The notes below the pieces were generated by a model that had not been told where the DNA came from, ran no database searches, and saw nothing but the letters and a program-made list of their open reading frames with translations. Shown here in pieces: positions 25,808 to 35,107 of a stretch of DNA of 64,000 bases. The number at the start of each line of letters is the position of its first letter. Positions within the stretch are counted from its first letter, which is position 1. Made by a program: the position numbers and the translations under genes. The stretch comes from Thermoplasmatales archaeon E-plasma (lineage in GTDB: Archaea; Thermoplasmatota; Thermoplasmata; Thermoplasmatales; Thermoplasmataceae): NCBI GenBank assembly GCA_000496135.1, contig KI542675.1:714059-778058 (forward strand), written 5' to 3'.

Positions 25808-27400
25808 CTATTTTATTTGTGGAGGTTCAAGATAAACCTCTATTAAATTAACACCACTTTTATTTCTTGCCTCTGTAAATACTTCAAGAAACTGTCCTTT
25901 ACCATTAACAAGATAATGGTTTGCCTTAAAGCTGGAGGCAAGCATCCTGAAATCAGGATTTGTGAAGGAAATAAACTCTGGTTTAAAGCCCATATCCACC
26001 TGTTTCTTTTCTATTAAACTGTATCTTCTGTCATTGAATATTATATATACAAAATCGATACCAAGACGATAAGCTGTTTCCATCTCCTGTACATTCATCA
26101 GAAATCCTCCGTCACCTCCAATTCCAATTACCTCATGATCAGGAAGAGTTAGTTTTGTTGCGATGCATGCTGGCAACGAAGCCCCCATAGACGCAAATCC
26201 ATTATAGATTATGGTCTTCCCTGCTATTTTCGGATGAAACCATCTTGATACCCAAACTTTATGCAGACCTACATCTGATATGACCATTGTGTTATTATTG
26301 ACCTGTTCGGTCAGTACTTTCATAACTTCTTTTGGCAGTGATTCAAATTCATTCCTGGATGAAAGCATCTCTTCAAGTCTTCTTTTTCTGATGTCATCAT
26401 GCAGGGTTGTATCACTTCTTTTCTTCACAAGTTTTGTGAGGGCATCAACACTTCTACCTATTTCTCCCGTTAGATCAAATTCACACTGAAAATGGCTGTC
26501 CGTTTCAGAGGGATATGTGTTTATATTTACTATATGCCTTGATCTATCTTCATTCCATATGACTGGATCGTATTCTACAAGATCAAATCCCACAGATATG
26601 ATAAAATCTGAAGAGTGAAGTGGTCTCATTCCCTTAGGATACGGTTTTCCTCCTACAGCAAACAAATTTCTGGGATGATTGTATGGAAGAATTCCTTTTG
26701 CCATAAATGTAGTTACCAGGGGAATTCCGGTTTTATTTACAAATTGCGCAAGACTGTCCCATGCTCTTCTTCTGATAACGCCGTTACCTGCAAGTATAAC
26801 GGGGTTTGATGACTCATTGATAGCTTTTGCGGCCTTTTCTATGAGATCAAAAGGCACTGATGAAAGTTCAGTAGTAGTAGGTTCCAGCAATGGCACAAAA
26901 TCTGTCTCAATGGCAGCAACATCTTCACTTAGCTGAATATGGGTTGCGCCTGGCTGTTCCTGTATACTCAAATTAAATGCCTTTCTCACAATTTCAGGAA
27001 TGGTGTCAGCTACTATGACAGGAAGATTATACTTTGTAATTCCGGAAAACAGGGCTATTGTGTTCACATTCTGATGTGACTCCTTATGGAGTCTCTCTCT
27101 TGATGCCTGTCCAGTAATGGCTACAAGGGGAACTTTATCAAGATGAGCGTTTGCAACACCAGTCAGGAGATTTGTTGCCCCCGGCCCAAGTGTTGACAGG
27201 CATACTCCAGGCTTTCCAGTTATTCTCCCATAGGCATCAGCCATGAATGCTGCGCCCTGTTCATGTCTGGTTAGAATAAATCTGATATTTGATCTTGAAA
27301 TTGAATCCAGAAGATCTATATTCTCCTCTCCAGGCAGGCCAAATATGAACTTAACCTTCTCATTCTCCAGTGCCTTAACAAATAGATCGCTTGCCTTCAT
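25808..27400 (-). CDS. Acetolactate synthase-type thiamine diphosphate enzyme
   Basis: 530 residues. The N-terminal pyrimidine-binding domain has the catalytic Glu in 'TRHEQGAAFMADAYGR' and 'STLGPGATNLLTGV'. The middle domain follows, and the C-terminal diphosphate-binding domain has 'GIGGDGGFLMN' with the metal motif closing in 'IIFNDRRYS'. Expected reaction: two pyruvates to acetolactate and CO2. No regulatory small subunit lies nearby, so a catabolic (acetoin-type) role is as likely as branched-chain amino acid synthesis. Its stop is four bases from the nrdB stop on the other strand. Related carboligases or oxalyl-CoA-type enzymes are possible but less likely. Confidence 0.82.
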   Translation of the reverse strand: MKASDLFVKALENEKVKFIFGLPGEENIDLLDSISRSNIRFILTRHEQGAAFMADAYGRITGKPGVCLSTLGPGATNLLTGVANAHLDKVPLVAITGQASRERLHKESHQNVNTIALFSGITKYNLPVIVADTIPEIVRKAFNLSIQEQPGATHIQLSEDVAAIETDFVPLLEPTTTELSSVPFDLIEKAAKAINESSNPVILAGNGVIRRRAWDSLAQFVNKTGIPLVTTFMAKGILPYNHPRNLFAVGGKPYPKGMRPLHSSDFIISVGFDLVEYDPVIWNEDRSRHIVNINTYPSETDSHFQCEFDLTGEIGRSVDALTKLVKKRSDTTLHDDIRKRRLEEMLSSRNEFESLPKEVMKVLTEQVNNNTMVISDVGLHKVWVSRWFHPKIAGKTIIYNGFASMGASLPACIATKLTLPDHEVIGIGGDGGFLMNVQEMETAYRLGIDFVYIIFNDRRYSLIEKKQVDMGFKPEFISFTNPDFRMLASSFKANHYLVNGKGQFLEVFTEARNKSGVNLIEVYLEPPQIK

Positions 27401-27434
27401 GATTGTCAGATTGTATTGATACTATTATGGTTAT

Positions 27435-28760
27435 TTATTTTTGGTTCTGGATCCAGACAGTCTTTTTGTTGGTAAATTCCAGCATTCCATATCGGGACAA
27501 TTCTCTGCCAACACCGCTCTTTTTCACTCCACCGAAAGGGAGCCTTGGATCAGAGGCTACTATTTTGTTAACAAATACCATTCCAGATTCTATACCTTCA
27601 ATATAGGATTCAGCCTCTTCTGGATCGCCCCATATGGACGCCCCTAAACCAAATTCTATCTCGTTGGATATGTTCAGGGCTTCTTCACGGGTTCTGAATT
27701 TTCTCAGCAATGCAATTGGTCCAAACACTTCCTCGTTGTAGGCTGTATTTAAATCTGCAATTGTTGGAGGGATCAAATTTCCATGACCCTTTCCATAGGA
27801 AGTTATCTTTCCCATAGATTTCAGCTGGTTAAGCTGTTCCCTTAAAATTTCGCTCTGTGAATCTGAGGAAACAGGCCCGAGATAGGTTTCTGGATCCATC
27901 TGATTTCCCGTCTTGATTTTCATGAAAGCCTCTTCAAGCTCCTTTCTGAAATCATTATAAATACTATCATGAACAAGGAATCTTTTAGATGCAATACAGC
28001 TCTGACCGTTATTTTGGAGCCTGCCCATAGCTGCATTATGCGCTGCCACTTTTAGATCCGCAGATTTCAATACTATAAACGGGTCTGAACCACCAAGCTC
28101 AAGAACTACCTTTTTGATATTTTTTCCTGATTCAATGTATATCTCTCTCCCGACATTTGTAGATCCTGTAAAGGAAACACCATCGGAATATTTAATCAGG
28201 TCGAGAGCAGATGATCCCTTCACAATGACAGTCTTGAATTGAGGCGTATCAAATATTTCTTCTATTTTTTTGCTCGATCCCGATACAATGCTTGCGTGTT
28301 TCAGCACAATACTATTTCCAGCAAGCATTGCAGGTATTGCCGCCCTTGAAACCTGCCAGAGCGGATAATTCCATGGCATAATCAGAAATATAACGCCAAG
28401 GGGTTCGAAGCTAATATAGCTCTTGTTTGCCTCAGTTGGTATTATTTCATCAGAAAGAAAGTCATGGGCATTGGATACAAAATATTCTATCATCTTAATT
28501 GTTTTATCAATCTCTGCAACACTCTGTTTTATAGATTTTCCCATTTCCTTTGACATAAGGTCTGCCAGTTCCAGCTTTCCCTTTGATAAATTCGGTATTA
28601 GAACATCTTTCATGTATGAAATTCTGCTTTCCAAATTTTTTGACCATAACTTCTGCTCTTTCCGGGAGTTCTTAAAAATATCCCTGGCCTCATTTTCCCC
28701 TGTAATTTTTATTTTGCTTACAATTTTTCCATCATAGGGGTTTATCGTCTCCAATTCCAT
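27435..28760 (-). CDS. Aldehyde dehydrogenase (glyceraldehyde or succinate-semialdehyde type)
   Basis: 441 residues, shorter than the usual 480. All catalytic elements are present: 'MPWNYPLWQ' (Asn), 'FTGSTNVGREI', general-base Glu in 'LELGGSDPF', and the nucleophile Cys in 'NNGQSCIASKR'. Related Thermoplasma and Picrophilus enzymes oxidise glyceraldehyde to glycerate in the non-phosphorylated Entner-Doudoroff pathway (established for those genera). By analogy that is my first guess, with succinate semialdehyde as the alternative. It lies 34 bases upstream of the acetolactate synthase-like gene in the same direction, so the two may be co-transcribed. Confidence 0.85.
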   Translation of the reverse strand: MELETINPYDGKIVSKIKITGENEARDIFKNSRKEQKLWSKNLESRISYMKDVLIPNLSKGKLELADLMSKEMGKSIKQSVAEIDKTIKMIEYFVSNAHDFLSDEIIPTEANKSYISFEPLGVIFLIMPWNYPLWQVSRAAIPAMLAGNSIVLKHASIVSGSSKKIEEIFDTPQFKTVIVKGSSALDLIKYSDGVSFTGSTNVGREIYIESGKNIKKVVLELGGSDPFIVLKSADLKVAAHNAAMGRLQNNGQSCIASKRFLVHDSIYNDFRKELEEAFMKIKTGNQMDPETYLGPVSSDSQSEILREQLNQLKSMGKITSYGKGHGNLIPPTIADLNTAYNEEVFGPIALLRKFRTREEALNISNEIEFGLGASIWGDPEEAESYIEGIESGMVFVNKIVASDPRLPFGGVKKSGVGRELSRYGMLEFTNKKTVWIQNQK

Positions 28761-28826
28761 AGTTTATCATATTAATAAACAATAAATTGTTTTGCATATG
28801 AAAAAAAATGTCATTTTTAAAAATCC

Positions 28827-30737
28827 CTATTTCTTTTTCCTGTAGTATAACCAGGTGACGGAAATCGCGGCTACAATAATGGCTGGTGTAATATACCCTA
28901 TGAGCCTTCCATCTGGAACTCTCCCCAAAGGTTGGGATATGGGTGTGAAAGAGATATTTATAAGGAGGTTTGTGCCATTTATCAAAAACGATCCCGTTGC
29001 ATTTGATGATATTGAATACCCTGAAACATTCTGAATCGAAAACATGTAACTTCCATTTGGTAGATAAAATTCTATGGTTGCATTGAAAACCGCAGTTTTA
29101 GAAGAAATATTATGTACTGAGACACCCCAGGTTATCCCCTGACTGAGTCCGCTGGAATTGAATGTAACTTTGTAGGAACTCATTGCAAAGAAAATTGTTG
29201 TGTTTGTGAAAGTGCTGCTGGCATCAACTGTTCCAACCCCGTTTGCTATGGGAATAGAAGCATAGTTGGATCCAACGGTGTAGTTATAGTCTCCATAGGG
29301 GAGGTATAAAACAATGGACTTCGCCGATGTGCTGTAATTTTTGCCGTTGATAAGTATATACCATATGAAGTTAGAAGGGGTATGATGAAGGGAGAAATTT
29401 TCAAATATGGTGATTTTGCTGATTTCTAAATTTGCATTTTGCCCCTTTCCTATGGAAATATTTGAAGAATAAACCCTTCCTGAAGAATTATAAAGTTCAT
29501 ATGACATCTCACTGGAAACATATGGAAGGGTAAGGTTCAATTTTCCGTACGAAAAATTGTAAGTGTTTCCGTTAAGAACCAGGCTTCCGTCCTGAAATGG
29601 TACATACACATGAAGGAAGGACAAATTGGCCGCATTATATACCTGACCAAGCTTACCTGTACCATTTTGAATATGAACTGACAGTGGTAACGACGCCTCC
29701 TGAGGAAGCTCTGTTCCTACGACATTACAAATCCCTTCCGCTGTATCACTCCCAAAATTGTATGCATTGGAAATATACTGGTAATTCATCCCGTTCCAGT
29801 ATTGCAGCTGTAGACTCACGTTAGAATAAACATCAGTTGTTTTCGTACCCCCGCCAGGTCCTCCCATTATGAGTTCTGCATCATAAAAACTATACCTGTC
29901 CGGCTCATACTGTTTGCCATCAACTAGGAAAAATGGTCCGGAAGTGATGTTTTTCGCAAAAAGAAAGATGGGTTTATCATAGGTTATCATACCATTCCCA
30001 TCATTAAACATGAACTCAATTTCCGGGAGACCACTGGAAGAAGTGGTTGTGTTAATCTGAAGAGTCAGTTTTGCCGGATATGTTAGAGAAAACATGTGTT
30101 CATATACATAATAATAGAATTTTGTGGAAGAAGAATTTCCTATTGTACCTGAACCTGAAATTGTTGAATTATGCATATTAGCTGATGTTGATGACATATT
30201 CCATATATTGTCCACCATATAGAAAGAATTATCAGATGTGTTAAAATCTGCCACATCCTGAACCCAATAGGCATACACATTGCCTCCATCTTTAAAGAAA
30301 AGGTTTACATTCAACTGAAATCCCATCTGGCTGCTGCTCTTGCCCAGACTTTGATTATATGTACTTAGATTGGTAAGAGAAATTGTGCCCATAAAGGATG
30401 TTGTATTATAACTGTAAGGAACACCATTTGGACCAATACCAAAATCGGCGATTCCCATGGGAGCGGGTTCATTATTGTAAATTTCATTGGGGTTAACTGC
30501 CGTTTGTGCCCTGGTATTTACCGTCACATTACTTCCCCTGGTAGGCTTCAGATTACTCATTGAAGATTTTGAACCTGATACTCCCGAAAGGGAAATATTA
30601 TGCAAACCATTATGATCATAACTCAAATTTGATACGCTGGTTATAAGCAGTACCCCCACTATTAATAAAACAGGAACGATAATTACTGATAAATTCCTCC
30701 TTTTACCAGCATAATCTGAGATCGTTTTTTTTCTCAT
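28827..30737 (-). CDS. Thermopsin-family acid protease, membrane anchored (copy 1)
   Basis: Secreted peptidase of family A5. The mature domain starts near 'EPAPMGIADFGIGPNGVPY', the thermopsin signature, and continues with 'YWVQDVADFN', 'EIEFMFNDGNG' and 'GGPGGGTKT'. The N-terminus has a signal or anchor helix (residues about 18-38), the C-terminal third carries beta-sandwich repeats ('VTFNSSGLSQGITWGVSV'), and the protein ends with a membrane helix and 'YYRKKK'. The ATG at 30737 is preferred to the GTG two codons upstream. It is adjacent and parallel to a second copy, implying tandem duplication. Works outside the cell at acidic pH in characterised relatives. Confidence 0.85.
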   Translation of the reverse strand: MRKKTISDYAGKRRNLSVIIVPVLLIVGVLLITSVSNLSYDHNGLHNISLSGVSGSKSSMSNLKPTRGSNVTVNTRAQTAVNPNEIYNNEPAPMGIADFGIGPNGVPYSYNTTSFMGTISLTNLSTYNQSLGKSSSQMGFQLNVNLFFKDGGNVYAYWVQDVADFNTSDNSFYMVDNIWNMSSTSANMHNSTISGSGTIGNSSSTKFYYYVYEHMFSLTYPAKLTLQINTTTSSSGLPEIEFMFNDGNGMITYDKPIFLFAKNITSGPFFLVDGKQYEPDRYSFYDAELIMGGPGGGTKTTDVYSNVSLQLQYWNGMNYQYISNAYNFGSDTAEGICNVVGTELPQEASLPLSVHIQNGTGKLGQVYNAANLSFLHVYVPFQDGSLVLNGNTYNFSYGKLNLTLPYVSSEMSYELYNSSGRVYSSNISIGKGQNANLEISKITIFENFSLHHTPSNFIWYILINGKNYSTSAKSIVLYLPYGDYNYTVGSNYASIPIANGVGTVDASSTFTNTTIFFAMSSYKVTFNSSGLSQGITWGVSVHNISSKTAVFNATIEFYLPNGSYMFSIQNVSGYSISSNATGSFLINGTNLLINISFTPISQPLGRVPDGRLIGYITPAIIVAAISVTWLYYRKKK

Positions 30738-30814
30738 GAGCACATCTTATTGATTTCAAACTAAAATACTTTTTATAAAGTTTCTCTAAAGTTTTTATGA
30801 AATTTAAATGATGT

Positions 30815-32707
30815 CTAAACCTGTTTTTTCCTGTAATACCAGTAGACAAACGAGGAAAGGGATATTCCTGTGATTAGTGCATAAAGGTACCAATATTGGA
30901 GTATGGAAAATTGATCTGCGTTAATTCTGGTAAACGATATATTGAAGGCATATCCTGTGCCATCAATTTGCAGGGAGACAGACGAATTTGATACCACATT
31001 ATAACCATGAACATTTCCAACTTTGAAGGTAAAAGTTCCGTTTGGCAAATAGATCTGAATTGAATCAGGAAAAGTGCCATAATATGTATCAATACCTTTA
31101 ACGGATACCCGCCAGGAAGTTCCTCCGGTCAATCCAGCGGGATGAAAGATCAATTCATAGGCTTCTTCAAAGAAATAGAGATTTATCGTCTGACTGGTAC
31201 CATTCAAAACGAGGGTTCCATTCTTATTATAAAACGGGACCATTTCATGATTATAGGAAACTGAATAACTATAATTTCCTGAAGGCAAACAGAAACTCAA
31301 TGATTTAGAACTTGTATTGTATAAAGTTCCATTGATATCCAGACTCCAGTTTAAGTTATCATTTGATCTTGAAGGGGGAAGAATTTCTCTAAATGATATA
31401 TTGGTTAAAATAAGACATTTATATTCTCCGGGACTTAAAGAAATGTTTGCAGCATAAACAATTTTGTTCTGGTTCATAATTTTCAAATGTTGTAATCCTG
31501 CCATATATGGTAATGTGACATTAAGCTGACCCATGGTGAAATTAAAATATTTATTGTTCAGTTCCATTGAACCCTTTTGGAATGGAACCCGTAAATGGAG
31601 AAATGAAAGATTGGCTGAATTATAAATTTGACCAAGAGAGCCGTTCCCCTGAACCATTTTGCTTCCTATGAAATCACTGTTTAAATTCTCATAGGATGAT
31701 GCAATTACGTTGGATGAACTCTCTGCAGTATTTGCACCAAAATTGTATGCATTGGATATGTACTGATAATTCCACCCATTCCAGTACTGGAGTTGCATGC
31801 TGATATTGGCAGAATGAACATAAATATCGTCCCCTGCACATGGCCCCCCCATTATGAGGCTGGCATCATAAAAAGTCTGGTTAGATATGGCATACTGGGA
31901 CCCATCCACTCTAAATACAGGATTATTTACTTCACTGGTAAAGACAAATATGGGCTGGTCATATGTGACAAATCCATTTCCAAGATTGTACATTAAATCG
32001 AGCTCAGGAACCCCGCCTTTACAGGTTGTGACATTTGTCTGGAGGGTAAGATTGGATGATGTATTTATTTCAACAGTAACCGGGGCTTCAAATGCATAAA
32101 AACTCGCTAAAAAACCATTGATTACTCCGCCATTACCTAGTACTGTATCGGATGGCATGTTATAGATCGAACCTGTGAAATTCCATATATTGTCAATAAA
32201 AGTCATGGCATGGTTCATGGTGTTTATTTTTACTGCGTTTTGAACCCAGAATGAGTAGGTATTACATCCTGATTTGAAATACAGAACCACATTCAATTGA
32301 AATCCAAGGCAGCTTGAATTACCCCGTAATCCAGTGTTTGTCACATTCAAATCGCTCATGGATATTGTACCCCTGAAGGAGGTTGTGTTATAGCAGTAAG
32401 GAACTCCGTCTGGACCTATACCAAAGTCAGTTATTCCCATAGGTGCCGGTTCGCTGTTATAATGCTTAAATGGATTTACCACTGAACCTGAATATCTGGA
32501 ATTTTCTCCCAAGGCAGCGGGAATGTGGTTTCCTGACACACGATCATATGTGAAGGGCAGGTTGTTCTGAGAGTTGCTGGATACAGAAATAGTTAAATTA
32601 TTTAGCCCAGGCGGTATAGAGTGAATAACGAGAAGGAATATTACCAATATTAAGACGGGAATGTAAATGAGTCTGTGATATCTTTCATGTATGAGATAAG
32701 CTTTCAT
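30815..32707 (-). CDS. Thermopsin-family acid protease, membrane anchored (copy 2)
   Basis: Same architecture as its downstream neighbour: N-terminal anchor ('LIYIPVLILVIFLLVI'), thermopsin core ('EPAPMGITDFGIGPDGVPY', 'FWVQNAVKIN', 'GGPCAGDD'), beta repeats ('LIFHPAGLTGGTSWRVSV') and C-terminal helix with 'YYRKKQV'. It carries several extra cysteines ('FRGTISMSDL...SSCLGFQ', 'VTTCKGG', 'GGPCAG') that copy 1 lacks, so disulphide bonding may differ. A TTG 42 bases upstream would place the TATA box (TTTTTATAAG) inside the gene, so I choose the ATG at 32707, preceded by GGGCGG. Confidence 0.85.
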   Translation of the reverse strand: MKAYLIHERYHRLIYIPVLILVIFLLVIHSIPPGLNNLTISVSSNSQNNLPFTYDRVSGNHIPAALGENSRYSGSVVNPFKHYNSEPAPMGITDFGIGPDGVPYCYNTTSFRGTISMSDLNVTNTGLRGNSSCLGFQLNVVLYFKSGCNTYSFWVQNAVKINTMNHAMTFIDNIWNFTGSIYNMPSDTVLGNGGVINGFLASFYAFEAPVTVEINTSSNLTLQTNVTTCKGGVPELDLMYNLGNGFVTYDQPIFVFTSEVNNPVFRVDGSQYAISNQTFYDASLIMGGPCAGDDIYVHSANISMQLQYWNGWNYQYISNAYNFGANTAESSSNVIASSYENLNSDFIGSKMVQGNGSLGQIYNSANLSFLHLRVPFQKGSMELNNKYFNFTMGQLNVTLPYMAGLQHLKIMNQNKIVYAANISLSPGEYKCLILTNISFREILPPSRSNDNLNWSLDINGTLYNTSSKSLSFCLPSGNYSYSVSYNHEMVPFYNKNGTLVLNGTSQTINLYFFEEAYELIFHPAGLTGGTSWRVSVKGIDTYYGTFPDSIQIYLPNGTFTFKVGNVHGYNVVSNSSVSLQIDGTGYAFNISFTRINADQFSILQYWYLYALITGISLSSFVYWYYRKKQV

Positions 32708-32900
32708 TAACCGCCCGTAAGTATTAGTATACTTATAAAAATTCGCCAAAACTTATTATTAATTTGAATAAAAATTTCAATTTGTTATAAAATCGGAATC
32801 AACTTTCTTTCTTTCCCGGAAAATTTATAACATCGAAAGATTCTCGCCTTTTTATTGTTTATGAGAACGATATTAACTACCAGGGCAATCACAAACAGAA

Positions 32901-33242
32901 TCAGTAATTCACTGTTATTTCGTCCTTATTTTCCAATACGGTGAAAATTCTCAGATTGTCGCTGTCATGGTAATCTTTCATACTGTCAGGTATTGGGTTA
33001 TGAATGATCTCTCCTGTTTCAAGGGAAAAAGTGATTTTATGGCTTGGGCATGTTATGCAAGCCCCCGGTTTCAATCGTCCCATAAAAATTGGGCCTTTTC
33101 TGTGAGGACACTTTGATTCGTATGCAAAATATTTGCCTTCCCAATGGGCAACTGTTAGATCCTCATCGGTCATTTCAAATCGTTTCTTTTCTCCATCCCT
33201 CAGAGAATCTTTTAAAAGTTTAACCTGCCCCAGAAAGATCAA
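32901..33242 (-). CDS. Rieske-type 2Fe-2S ferredoxin
   Basis: 113 residues. The cluster ligands are 'CPHRKGP' (Cys, His) and 'CPSHKITF' (Cys, His) about 17 residues apart, the spacing of soluble Rieske ferredoxins. No membrane helix is present, so it is a cytosolic electron carrier. Its start overlaps the stop of the thioredoxin reductase by four bases (ATGA), which makes a functional link between the two proteins likely. It may alternatively be the ferredoxin of an oxygenase, but no oxygenase gene is nearby. Confidence 0.9.
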   Translation of the reverse strand: MIFLGQVKLLKDSLRDGEKKRFEMTDEDLTVAHWEGKYFAYESKCPHRKGPIFMGRLKPGACITCPSHKITFSLETGEIIHNPIPDSMKDYHDSDNLRIFTVLENKDEITVNY

Positions 33243-34201
33243 CTCTTCTTTGAATCAATAAATTTCCAGTCGGATTTAAGCGAACCTTTACCCCTCTTCT
33301 TATGAATATAGTTAATACACGAAAGAGCTGCCACAGATCCCTGACCTGCTGATATTACAGCCTGTTTATAGGGTATATTTGTGACGTCACCGCATGCATA
33401 AATTCCAGGATGACTGGTTGCACAGAACTGATCTACGATTACTTCACCTGAAGCATTTAAATTGACCAGGTCCTTTATGAAACCTGTCTTTGCCACATAA
33501 CCCATCTCAACAAAAACAGCTTCTATCTTCAATTTTTCCTGAGCACCTGTTTTTTGATTTTTAAGTAATAATCCCTCAACATTCCTTTCCCCAAAAATTT
33601 CCAAAATCTCATTTTCTGTTAAGAAAACTACGTTCTCATGGGCTTTAACTTCACTGATCATTTCTTCACTTCCAGAAATCCTTGAACCTTTCTGGACAAC
33701 GTATACCCTTGATGCAACAGTGCTCAAATATAAGGCTGCCTGTAAAGCATGATCTCCAGCACCTGCCACAGCAACCTCCTTATTCTTATACAGGGGGCCG
33801 TCACATATGGAGCAATAGGACACGCCAAGACCCTTAAGTTTCTCTTCACCTTTTACATTAAGATCCCTCGGGGTCTTCCCAAAAGCAAGTATGAGACCCT
33901 CGCTTTCAAATTCTCCTGAAAACGTTTTAATTTTGAATAAATTTCCATCACTGGAGATATTTGTGACCTCGTCATAGACGTATCTTACCCCATATAATGA
34001 GGCCTGTTCCTGAAATTTTGATGCTAAATCAAATCCAGATATGGAATTAAATCCAGGGTAGTTTTGAATATCAGTGGTTAATAAGCCCTGTCCACCAATA
34101 TCCTTCGTTATCAGCAGAGTATTCATTCCCTGTCGGGCAGAATAAATGGCGGCAGTTAATCCTGCAAAAGCTCCCCCTATTATTATTACATCATTTTCCA
34201 T
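33239..34201 (-). CDS. trxB: Thioredoxin reductase-like flavoprotein lacking the NADPH motif
   Basis: 320 residues, with FAD-binding 'IIGGAFAGLTAA', redox-active 'SYCSICDGPL' and C-terminal 'GIYACGDVTN'. In the pyridine-nucleotide domain the loop is 'AGAGDHALQAALYLS', and the family's HRRxxxR motif is replaced by a stretch around 'VVQKGSRIS', so NADPH binding is doubtful. The Thermoplasma acidophilum enzyme is known not to use NADPH. The gene lies one base after the thioredoxin gene and overlaps the Rieske ferredoxin gene, suggesting an operon trx-trxB-ferredoxin, with the ferredoxin as possible electron donor (inference). Confidence 0.9.
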   Translation of the reverse strand: MENDVIIIGGAFAGLTAAIYSARQGMNTLLITKDIGGQGLLTTDIQNYPGFNSISGFDLASKFQEQASLYGVRYVYDEVTNISSDGNLFKIKTFSGEFESEGLILAFGKTPRDLNVKGEEKLKGLGVSYCSICDGPLYKNKEVAVAGAGDHALQAALYLSTVASRVYVVQKGSRISGSEEMISEVKAHENVVFLTENEILEIFGERNVEGLLLKNQKTGAQEKLKIEAVFVEMGYVAKTGFIKDLVNLNASGEVIVDQFCATSHPGIYACGDVTNIPYKQAVISAGQGSVAALSCINYIHKKRGKGSLKSDWKFIDSKKS

Positions 34202-34202
34202 A

Positions 34203-34604
34203 CTAATTCAGGAGTTTTTTTATTCTTGCATCCAGCATTGGTTTTGGAACTGCGCCTATGCTCATATCAACCATCTTTCCGTTTTTGAACATGAGCACTG
34301 TAGGTATGCTTCTTATATTAAACTCCGCTGAAACGTTAGGATTCTCATCCACATTCAATTTCCCGAATGTTACCTTACCTGAATAATCCTTTGCCAGTTC
34401 TTCTATTACAGGGGAAAGATATCTGCAGGGTCCGCACCATGCGGCCCAGAAATCTACCACAAGGATCTTCTCACTGGCAACGCTCTGCATAAAATTTTCA
34501 TCACTCAATTCTATCGGTTTCACATTTTTCACCTTTTGCGACATAATATCTTTAAGCAAATTCTGCCTGATAGCTTCAATGTTGTTATCTTCACTTTCTA
34601 TCAT
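34203..34604 (-). CDS. trx: Thioredoxin
   Basis: Classical thioredoxin domain with active site 'WAAWCGPCRYLSP' and the cis-proline segment 'RSIPTVLMF'. An upstream TTG (34679) would lie next to or within the TATA element TTTATAG, so I choose the ATG at 34604, preceded by GGTGG, giving 133 residues with a helical N-terminal extension of about 25 residues before the domain. It is the first gene of the operon with the reductase and Rieske ferredoxin, and is divergent from a redox-cysteine-rich regulator. Confidence 0.92.
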   Translation of the reverse strand: MIESEDNNIEAIRQNLLKDIMSQKVKNVKPIELSDENFMQSVASEKILVVDFWAAWCGPCRYLSPVIEELAKDYSGKVTFGKLNVDENPNVSAEFNIRSIPTVLMFKNGKMVDMSIGAVPKPMLDARIKKLLN

Positions 34605-34680
34605 TCTGTCCACCAGGATATTACCATATGTAATCACTTTCTGATTTAATAGTTTTATGGTATTGCTAATACCATGCAAA

Positions 34681-34710
34681 ACTATAAATTATTTTAAACG
34701 ATTATGAATT
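34681..34710. promoter_or_regulatory. Divergent promoters between thioredoxin and regulator genes
   Basis: The short spacer contains TATA-like sequences for both strands: TTTATAG (minus, toward trx) and TTTTAAAC (plus, about 20 bases before the regulator ATG at 34711). Two start sites so close mean that a regulator binding here would touch both promoters. Confidence 0.45.
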
Positions 34711-35107
34711 ATGGCAAATGCCAATTCGCTTTACAAGATATCTCTGAAGAGCGCATGTTGTGACGATCTCCTTACATGCCTTTTTATGCTGAGTCAAACG
34801 GATGTTCTGCTATTCAACTGTATGGTCTTTAACAAGGGAATATACCCTTGAAGAGCTTGCTCACTTATCAGGTAAGGATAAAACCACTGTATTTAGATCC
34901 ATGCAGAAATTAACAAGTATCGGTGTAGTAATAAAGAATTCAAGAACAATACCTAGAGGGGGTTATTATCACACATATAATCTCAGCGATATTGAAAATA
35001 TAAAAAAGATTTCAATGGAACGTATAAACTCTACACACGAGGGGTTTCTTCAACTCCTGGATCAGCTTGTTTCAGATATAAACGCAAGGATAAATCCTGA
35101 AATCTGA
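34711..35107 (+). CDS. Winged-helix regulator, single-base frameshift
   Basis: Two overlapping frames together encode one complete HTH protein of about 130 residues. Frame 1 from the ATG at 34711 gives 'LKSACCDDLLTCLFMLSQTD', a typical first helix, and stops with TGA at 34849. Frame 2 continues with 'EYTLEELAHLSGKDKTTVF' and 'SMQKLTSIGVVIK', the recognition helix. Skipping one G of the GGG run at 34836-34838 joins them exactly. Four cysteines in the N-terminal helix, plus the position opposite the thioredoxin operon, suggest redox sensing (inference). Sequence error, mutation or +1 shifting are all possible. Confidence 0.6.
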
